DNA of 64,000 bases from Beta vulgaris subsp. vulgaris. Lineage: Eukaryota > Streptophyta > Magnoliopsida > Caryophyllales > Amaranthaceae. Below the pieces are notes generated by a model. It had not been told where the DNA came from and did no database searches. It worked only from the letters and a program-made list of their open reading frames with translations. Position 1 is the stretch's first letter. Each line of letters opens with the position of its first letter. Where the stretch lies: assembly GCF_026745355.1 (NCBI RefSeq), contig NC_079209.1, positions 4,324,507 through 4,388,506 of the forward strand. The letters run 5' to 3'. Position numbers and translations under genes: made by a program. Shown one piece after another: positions 55,941-64,000 of the stretch.

Positions 55941-57950
55941 TTAAGGGGAGAGAATGTGGGCAATGGTTAGAGTTGGTAGATAATAGGAGTGGTATTATTA
56001 TATTTGGAGGAGATAGAGCGTGGGTCAATAGTTAAAAGGTAAAGTGATTAAAATAATAGTGGGTCATATCCCAAAATAAAAATGTAAATAGTATTATGGG
56101 ACAAATGAAAAAGGAAAATGGAAAGAGTATTTTGAGACTGGAGGGAACATTTTTTTTTTCTCAAATTTTATTTGTATAATGAAAATAAAGATGTGATAGG
56201 AGTTTAATAAGTAATTTCTTTTTATAGTAAAAGAGGGCTTGATATTCCATTACTTTTGGGTGTGGGTGAGTTAGACAAATTATAATAATATTTAACATAT
56301 ACGGCTGGCTCATTTTATTTGGCTCGTTATTTTATTTAGGGTGTTCAAATACTTGCCCTGTTTCTTGATAGAAAATGGGACGGAATGTTAAAAAATTAAT
56401 GAGATTTTACTAAAATTAGATGTGTCGAAATTGAGGCAGATTAAATCAAGAAAAAAGTATTTAAGCTAATCTGAACACACATTTGTTGAATAAATTTATC
56501 TTACAACCTTACCTTATCTTATGTTTATTCAAATGACTATCAATTGTATGTTTATCTTTTATCACCATGTTTAATTGAAATTTTGACTGTATTTTCTAGA
56601 CCAGTCTCAACAAATGGATACTGTCTAAGCTACGTACGGGTGCTTTTTTTTATTATTATTATTACAATTCTACAAGTATGTATCAAATTGACTTTATCAC
56701 TTCCTTGTTGAAAGGATTTAGTTTGGCCTAACCAAATATTTATAAATAAAGGTTTTGGTTAGGTGATCGTTCCGTAAAATTAGGAATCGAGTTTTATTAG
56801 TAATGAAAATTGGCTAATTGGTTTATGTTAACCTATTACACTAATACAATATGTTTTAGGATTATTTTATAACCGTATAAATCTAAACTCGCGCATAAGT
56901 AAATAAAATGACGCAGGGCGGCATTGTCCGGGACAACAACTAATTTCCATCGTACAAAACCCGGATAAATTGAAGGAAAACCTAGAATAGCTGAAGCAAG
57001 CTTACAATGCACTTGAAACCCTTTGTTTCTTTTACTTGCAACAATTTGACTTTCACGATCGTCAACGCATAATTTCAACCATAATATCTCTAATTACCGA
57101 TAATTAAAATTTATAAAAGTAGATACTCAGAAAATATACATTGAGACGATAATCTAACAAGATCCCACATAAATATTTTTCTTAACCAATTATCACCAAA
57201 AGATAAATTAAGTAGAGTTTGTGAATAGTTTAAAAGTCAAACCACCACACGTAAAAAAACGGAGTAAGTATTTTGTTGATCATGGGTGGAAAAACTTCCC
57301 ATATTAGACTTGCCTAGACCCCTCTTTCCTAACATAAGTATATTTCTCACTTCCTAGGAGTATTACGAACTAAGAAAGAATAAAAAAGAAGAAAAAAAGT
57401 AGTCGGTCCTATCCCATTTGGTGAATGACTTATTATGACATGTTCGACTTAGTCAGTTATTCTCACATTTAAAATAAGAATCGACCCACTTTTCTTTTTT
57501 TCATCGAGATTGGAGTGGTCTTCAATGTATATTAATACACGATCAACAACGAAACAGCCTTGCCTTATATATATCTTATGTTATAGGAATTCCACATTCC
57601 ACAAATTTTAATGTCAACTAAACAACACCCTGTTGAGTATTGGGTGTGGTCGTGTGGAGATGGTAATTGGAAGACGAAGAAGAAGGAATGAAGTGGCGTG
57701 AGATTCATTGGATAGATGGAGAAGGTGTGGTGTATGTTTGTGGCGAAACGAAGGCTTTGTACTCACAGCTCGCAGGCTTTGGCCTCGTCAAAACCCACGC
57801 CCGCAGGTTTTGCCGCCTAGGGTGTGTTCCTCTTGTGCTCGGTTTTCCTAGGTCTTCTAGTATTATGTTTGCTACCTTATTATAAATATGATTGAGGCTG
57901 TTATTGTTTATGTGATGCTATATGTGAGAAGAGAGATTATTCTTAAATTT
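55941..57950. other. AT-rich intergenic DNA with MITE fragments and a short unidentified ORF
   Basis: Mostly unique AT-rich sequence. The 72-codon ORF at 57667-57885 (starts MEDEEEGMKWREIHW) has no recognisable domain and no clear splice partners; I do not call it a gene. The end of a Stowaway-like fragment lies near 57255-57270 ('aaaaacggagtaagta'). Confidence 0.5.
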
Positions 57951-57952
57951 AG

Positions 57953-58190
57953 GGTGCGTTTTCCTCAACTTAAAAAATTAAGTTTCAGGTCCAATAAGTT
58001 CAGATAAGTTGCAATAAGGTCCAATCAGGGCAATAAGTTCCAATCAGGTCTAACAAGGTCCAATAAGGTGCAATAAGTTACAATTTTCAGGTGCAATAAG
58101 TTTCAATCAGGTCTAATAAGATCCAATAAGTTCCAATCAGGTCTAGTCATGTCCAATAAGGTCCAAATAGTCAATGTTCAATAAACATTT
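57953..58190. repeat. 'caataagttccaatcaggt' minisatellite
   Basis: About ten degenerate copies of a 10-20 bp unit. The left edge 'ttagggtgcgttttcctcaac' resembles a Harbinger-type MITE end, so this may be an eroded MITE. Confidence 0.65.
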
Positions 58191-58244
58191 GTATCATTGT
58201 TTATTATTTTATTATTCATAATTTCATTCACTATTAGTTGATTA

Positions 58245-58557
58245 CTACCTCAGTTTCCTAAAGATCTTTATTGTTACTGTTACTACACATACCAATGAGG
58301 ATTAAGTTGTGTAGGGTATGGGGTAGGTAAAGTAGGTGAGAAAAGGGTTAAGATAAATAAACAAATAAAAAGGGGTTAAAGTAGGAGAGATAAAGGGAGT
58401 AAAATTGAATTAATAATATAATGATGGACCATATGATAGGGACGTGAGAGGGTAAAAAGGGGGAAAAATCAAATAAGGAATAAAGTAAAAGAGGGAAGAT
58501 CTTTTGGAAACACACTTAAACGGAAAGAGGGAAGATCTTTAGGAAACGGAGGGATTA
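58245..58557. mobile_element. Stowaway-like MITE
   Basis: Inverted ends 'ctacctcagtttcctaaagatctt' and 'aagatctttaggaaacggaggg' in a TA-flanked context. The right terminal motif is duplicated (58495 and 58530). Confidence 0.65.
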
Positions 58558-59051
58558 TGTTATTATTAGAATTATAATTAAAGTACCACAATAACTTGTA
58601 TTAGTGTCTATTATTTTATTAAATATTTGTATTATTGTCTATTAATTTATTATTCATATTACTATTAGCTGATTATGTTATTATTAGAACTTTTTATTGA
58701 AGTACCACAATGTATAGTATTATACTTGTATTATTGTTTATTATTTATCCATATTACTATTAGCTGATTATATTATTATTAAATAATATTATAATCATGG
58801 TCAAATAATTAAGGTTAACAATAATAATCATTATAATTACAATATTTTACAATTCGTCTTTAAATAAGGAGTTAATGCATTCTACTACCTTCAAGTAAAT
58901 GAAAGTGGAGTGAGAATTGTTCATATGTGCCAATTTTATTTAACTTGTTAGCAATAAATGTTAATCAACTTTTGATTTTCTACTAGTGCTTTATAAAATC
59001 AAAACAAGACTATTAGATATATTAGTGGTGAAAGTTATGTATAGGCACATA
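58558..59051. other. AT-rich DNA with short direct repeats
   Basis: 'ttgtattattgtttattatt' and 'cttttattgaagtaccacaa'-type segments recur two or three times between 58200 and 58790. No gene seen. Confidence 0.5.
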
Positions 59052-59677
59052 TGTTGTAGCCTAAAAAATCAACGGCTCTGGTACTGGCACGTGGCCTCAT
59101 CTGAGCCCTACATGTGGCATATGTGCAGGGGAATAAAAGTACAAAAGGGCCTGAAGGTGACAGGCCTAAAAGTATGTTTCTCTGAAAGTGTACTAAAAAG
59201 ACCTTCTTCTGGCCCCAAAATTGTACTTAGGCCCATAAGCATGATTTACACCTTTTTATGAAAGTGAGGTGTACTGACCAATTAACAGCTGCCACGTGTC
59301 CCAAAACTTTTATTAGCCAATCAGATGCTCCCAAATTAGGGTGACATCAAGGCACAGCAGTCATTTCAAACAGTATAAATAGTCCTTGATTTCAGGGTGA
59401 AAGGTACGTTTTTCAGAGCATAGTACTGTTACTCTGTCATAAATTCTTCTCTCTCTCTCTCTTACTTTCTCTCTCTAAAAGTTCCTTTACATCCCTGACA
59501 TCTGACTTAAGCTCGGAGGGGGAAATACCACCCAAACCTCCAGGGTGGGTCCCTTTTGTGCAGGTTGCTGGTCAGGAGTTCTTGGGATTTGAACCAATCA
59601 TTGTTGCACAAGTCTCCATTTTAAGAACTCATCTTTGGGAGGTGTGATATAAATTGCTAGTTTTACACTACATAACA
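59052..59677 (+). repeat. 5' LTR of gypsy element 2
   Basis: 626 bp, TGTTGTAGCC ... CATAACA. Its TATA-like box is 'agtataaata' (about 59369) and a CT-rich leader follows. Its match at 3091-3715 confirms both borders. Confidence 0.9.
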
Positions 59678-59679
59678 TT

Positions 59680-59697
59680 TGGCGCCGTCTGTGGGGA
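59680..59697 (+). other. Primer-binding site of gypsy element 2
   Basis: TGGCGCCGTCTGTGGGGA, identical to the site at 25436, 2 bp after the LTR end. Confidence 0.85.
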
Positions 59698-59706
59698 GAC
59701 GCAACA

Positions 59707-61440
59707 ATGACGGACTGTCACTCTTCGAATGTGGCAAGGAACAGAAGTTTTAGAGTTCAGGTGGATGATACCGTTGATGACGAGAGGCCACCTCGAGGCA
59801 GGGATCAGGGCCATGCTGCCGTTCACCTGAGGTAGGACTGTAACTCCAGTCATCCAAGAAAATCTTGACCGTCCAGTGACTGCTGGTCATTTGGAAAATG
59901 TTTAAATGACTTCCAGGCCAGGATGGCCGCTGTTATGGAAGAGCAGATTAAGAACAAATGCTATTTTTTCAGATGAGTCCGAGAGAAGAGGCAGCTGCGC
60001 CACTTAAAGGGCGATCCCAAGAGGGTCGTCCAGGACCTAGTCGGCCACCTCGGCCAGAATTGACTAAGCCGCCTTCCAAAGGAAAGCAGCCGCAGTCAGT
60101 GATTCTAGGAGGAAGATGGACTGGAATGGTGGTCCGTCCAGCAGATAATATCCCTCCTACTGGTCACATGATGGAGACTGATGCCAGGGATACTTGGAGG
60201 CCAAGAGGGCGGCAGCACAGCAGCGTTCGCCTCTGGCTCCACGCCATATATGAAGGATCCGTCCTTAAGGCTCCCGTCCAGAACAGTGGTGCGAAGCCGT
60301 GGTCCATCGCTTTCCAGCCCAGGCAAGAGAAGACAGTTTGCAGCCTATGGTGTACAGGCGTCAAGCCTTAGCTAACACCTCATCTAATCCGGTTTTGAAA
60401 GAGTACCGTCAGGAGCACATACCCATTGAGGGGCAGGTGGCGGCACTCCAGATCAATTGGCCCACTCCTTTCTCGGTCAGGATCATGGAGTCCCCTCCTT
60501 TCCCAAAGGTTAAGCTCCCACCATTGATCCTTTTGACGGAACTACTGATCCGGACGATCACCTATCAGCTTACAAGCATCAGATGTATGTCCAAGGGGTG
60601 GACGATGCTACTTGGTGTAAGAATTTCCCAGCTACTTTGAAAGGAGTAGCGCAAAAATGGTTCAACAACTTCCGCCTAATTCAGTGAATAATTTTACTGA
60701 ACTTAGTATTCTTTCACCAGTCACTTTGTGGCTAATCGGCAAGAACAGAAAACAAGCATGCACCTGGTAAAGTCATCCAAGGTCCTAAGGAAGCCTTGAG
60801 AGGTTATGTGAAGAGGTTTAATCTGGAGGCGTTGCAGATCCAAGATTGAATGCGGTGTGGCGTTTGACGCCTTCATCAGAGGTCTAAGACCAGGAAGTTT
60901 TAAGTTTGATTTGGTGAAGAAGAAAATCACTACTTTGACGGAAGCATGAGGGAGGCTGAAGCATTCATTCATGCCACAGAGGTCTGTGCATGGCAAAACA
61001 GCCAGAAGTGAAGAAAGTGGAAGAGCTGTTCAGCCAAAAAAGAATCCGCCCAAGAAGGCTGAGACTTGGGCCATGACTCTATGACCACTTCGTCCAAGAG
61101 AAGTAGGCGGTCAGAGCCGGCGGCCTCTGTTGAACCAATAGAGTTCAACAAAGATCAATATTCCATTTTGATGGAAATAAAAGATCAGCATGAACTAAAG
61201 GCGCCGGCCGAGATGAAGACGCCTTATCGTAACAGGGACAAGAGCAAGTATTGTCACTTTCACAAAGATTGTGGACATGAAACCAATGAATGCAAGCATT
61301 TGAAGCGAGCACTAGAAGAGTTGGCTCGAAAAGGAAAGATGAACAATTACCTACCCTCGTCAGGAAGGAAGTTTCAGAAAAGGGATAACCGTCAAGGAAG
61401 AAAGATGGACGGAGATAGCACGGATGATGATGTGTGATGG
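59707..61440 (+). pseudogene. Gypsy element 2 gag
   Basis: It starts MTDCHSSNVARNR at 59707. An Arg/Pro-rich stretch ('REEAAAPLKGRSQEGRPGPSRPP') and the zinc-knuckle-like 'YCHFHKDCGHETNECKHLK' (about 61249) identify gag. Many frame changes occur between; the core is not open. Confidence 0.75.
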
Positions 61441-61629
61441 TCATCTCAGGAGGATTTGCAGCTGGAGGTCCACAAATCGCGGCCACAAAATTATTTGAGG
61501 GAACTCAGCCAGGTTATGCTCACCAACCAGGCCGAGTCTGATCCTTTTCCAAAAATAGTGGTCAGCGAGTTGGACCGGGGGAATATTAGGACGCCTCATG
61601 ATGATCCGCTGGTTGTGGAAATGAAGATT

Positions 61630-64000
61630 GCCAATCTAAGGGTTGGCGAATTTTGATTGATACTGGAAGCTCAACTGACATCATCAGTGCTGATTGTTTG
61701 TCTCGTTTAAAGTTTGACAAAAACGATTTGATGCCGGTCAATCATCCTATAATTGGTTTTGGGGCGGGGTCATACACCCTATGGGAACCGTCACCTTGCC
61801 CGTCAGAGTTGGAGAAAAAGATGCGGCCAGGACGCTTTTTGTGAAATTTTTGGTAGTACGAGACTTGACAGCTTATAAGTCATTCTCGGGCGACCTACCT
61901 TAAATCACATCAAGGCCGTCATTGTGACCCATTAATGCTGATGAAGTTTGAATGTGATGGTGGGAAGATTGGATCTCTTTATGGAGACCAGCAAGCTGCC
62001 AGAGAATGCTATCTCACCACACTCAAACCATCATCTTGGAAGGAAAAAGCAGAGTGTCCAAGGGCACAAGGAGATGATTCGGCCAAAAAAGTTAAAGGCC
62101 AGATTGGTGAGCTTAAGGAGGAAATTGAGAAGGTTCAGGAGTCGCCTCTTCCTGAAAGCAATCCGTCCATGCTTTTGCCTAGCAAGAAGAGAAAGTGTTT
62201 GGCTATTAAGGAAGAAAACATTCATCTGAGATAATGGCTATAATGAGTCTGGGACTAGAACGTCCAGACCTGTGGAAAGTCCAGTAGAGATTGCTTGAAT
62301 CCAGAGCGTCCGGAAAGGACATTGAAAATTGGATCAGTTTTGAGTCGGAAATTCAGGACGCCTTAGTTGCGTTGCTGCGAGAATTTGAAGATGTGTTTGC
62401 CTATGCTGTAGAGAGATGCCTGGGATAGACCCTGAGGTGGCGTCCATAAGCTCAACATTGAGCCGGGGCAAAAGCCTATTCGGCAGAAGAAGAGGCATCT
62501 GGGGCCGGCCAGAAATAAGGCCGTTGACGAGGAAGTTCAAAAGCTGCTCAAATCTAAATTCATCCGGGAAACATACTACCCAGATTGGGTAGCAAATGTT
62601 GTGATGGTTCCAAAGCCGAATGGCACTTGGAGGATGTGCGTTGATTATACAGATTTGAACAAGGCTTGTCCTAAGGACAGCTTCCCGTTGCCAAAAATAG
62701 ATCGTCTGGTTGATTCTACGGCCGCCATGCCCTCTGAGCTTTATGGATGCCTACTCTGGCTTCCATCAGATTCCTATGTGGCCGGATGATCAAGATAAGA
62801 CTTCCTTCGTTACTGAGAAAGGGCTGTATGGATGGCTCAGGATGCCTTTCGGCCTAAGAAACGCTCCGGCTACATTTCAGAGGCTCATTAATACAGTATT
62901 TCAGCCGCAGCTCGGCCGAAATATGGAAGCTTATATAGACGACATGATCGTCAAGAGTAAAGAGGAGAAAGATCATCTGGACGATCTGAGGGAAACCTTC
63001 CTCACCTTGAGAAAATTCAAGTTGAAGCTTAATCCGCAAAAATGTGTGTTCGGCGTAGTTGCTGGGAAATTTCTGGGATTTTTGGTTGATCAGAGAGGGA
63101 TTGAGGCAAATCCCGACAAAATTCAGGCTATTATGAATATGTCTTCGCCGTCCAAAGTCAAAGAAGTTCAGAGGTTGACGGGCTGTTTGGCTGCTCTTGG
63201 ACGGTTTCTCTCAAAATCAGGGACAAATGTCACCATTTCTTTGCTACATCAAGAAAAATGCCAAGTTTGGATGGTCGAGAAGCTGAGTGCGCTTCAGCAA
63301 GTAAAAATCATCTTCGGCAGCTGCCTAGGTGATCAGTCCGGCCGAAGGAGAAGTTGTATGTATTGGCTGTATCACCCTTCGCGTAAGTGCAGTCCTTTGG
63401 CTGAAAGAGACGCGGTGCAAATACCCGTCTATTTTGTGAGCCATGTGCTAAAGATGCTGAGAACAGATATTCGACCATCGAAAATTCGGCCTGGCTTTGA
63501 GATGGCAGCCGGAAGTTAAGCCTTACTTCTTGCCCAGCATTCTTGTATATACAGATCAGCCACTTAGGCAAGTGTTGCATAAGATGGATGCCTCTGGCCG
63601 AATGTTAAAATGGGCTGTTGAGCTGAATATGTTTGATTTAACATTTGAGCCTAGAAAGGCAATCAAGGGCCAAGCTTTGGCTGATTTCATCGTAGAGCTT
63701 ACCGGCCTACGATAGAAAGCGTCCAGGATCCAGCAGCAGGAAGGCGTCATTGGACCCTTATGGTGGACGGATCCTCAACTGCCAACGGATGTGGGGCAGG
63801 AATCATTTTTCAATCTCCAGAAGGGGATAAGTTTGAATATGCTATGAAATTCAAGTTCCAGGCGTCCAATAATGAAGCAGAGTATGAAGCTCTCTTAGCC
63901 GGCATAAAAATGTGTAAAGCGGCTGGGGCCTTGGAAATCGAAGCTAAAACTGACTCTCTGCTGGTTGTCAGTCAGTCAATGGTGAGTTTGAATGCAAGGA
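61630..64000 (+). pseudogene. Gypsy element 2 protease, RT and RNase H (partial)
   Basis: Protease 'LIDTGSSTDIISADCLSRL' lies at about 61650. RT spans about 62520-63240, with 'WRMCVDYTDLNKACPKDSFP', 'GFHQIPMWPDDQDKTSF' and catalytic 'YIDDMIVKSKEE' (about 62932). RNase H covers about 63420-63710 ('LVYTDQPLRQVLHKMDASGR', 'GQALADFIVEL'). The second RNase H is about 63757-64000 ('DGSSTANGCGAGIIF', 'NNEAEYEALLAGIK'). Frames break at about 62720, 63260-63500 and 63715. Confidence 0.88.

Larger units (their letters stand above)
59052..64000 (+). mobile_element. Ty3/gypsy (Tat-type) retrotransposon, runs off the right edge
   Basis: 5' LTR, primer-binding site, gag, protease, RT, RNase H and the start of a second, archaeal-type RNase H are present. 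The dual RNase H is a mark of the Tat lineage. Several frameshifts and stops break gag and pol. A solo LTR of the same family is at 3091-3715. Confidence 0.93.

Noticed and set aside
57667..57885. 72-codon ORF as a small gene
   Set aside because: No recognisable domain, TATA box or splice partner could be supported.

Overview
This window is nuclear DNA from a flowering plant, most likely a eudicot. The genes are intron-rich with GT-AG introns, and the rest is dominated by plant LTR retrotransposons, LINEs, tRNA-derived SINEs and DNA transposons. I cannot place the family from sequence alone. There are no bacterial operons, no CRISPR array, no rRNA genes and no functional tRNA gene.

Three intact host genes can be modelled exon by exon. 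(1) A TSJT1/aluminium-induced-type gene (DUF3700, glutamine-amidotransferase-like fold) lies on + at 4550-6749, with 4 exons and 258 aa. (2) A CYP81-type cytochrome P450 lies on - at 19524-22253, with 2 exons and 511 aa. (3) TRAPPC13, a TRAPP vesicle-tethering subunit, lies on - at 42511-52299, with 11 exons, 475 aa and a 15-nt microexon.

The left half (about 4-35 kb) is a decayed tandem triplication of a [TSJT1 - P450 5' end] module. Unit 1 keeps TSJT1 and only the start of the P450. Unit 2 keeps the P450, while its TSJT1 is a pseudogene (start codon lost, in-frame stops, several insertions including a Ty1/copia element). Unit 3 retains only TSJT1 intron 3 and the start of exon 4, fused directly to the P450 5' end. 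It has been invaded by a hAT element, a young Ty3/gypsy element, a larger insertion carrying a Mutator-like element, and a SINE.

The middle (35-42 kb) is mostly transposon: a 3.7-kb hAT-like element containing a TG/CG alternating tract, and a non-autonomous LINE-type insertion with a 14-bp target duplication. TRAPPC13 then occupies 42-52 kb, with MITEs in its introns and upstream. A 5'-truncated LINE with a 17-bp target duplication sits just upstream of it. From 55 to 59 kb the sequence is AT-rich with MITEs. A Tat-type Ty3/gypsy element with broken reading frames begins at 59052 and runs off the right edge.

I saw no convincing undescribed multi-gene system. The most unusual observations are the triplicated module with complementary survival of its two genes, tandem degenerate copies of a TRAPPC13 exon inside the next intron, and a copia element joined without a target duplication and lacking its 5' U3.
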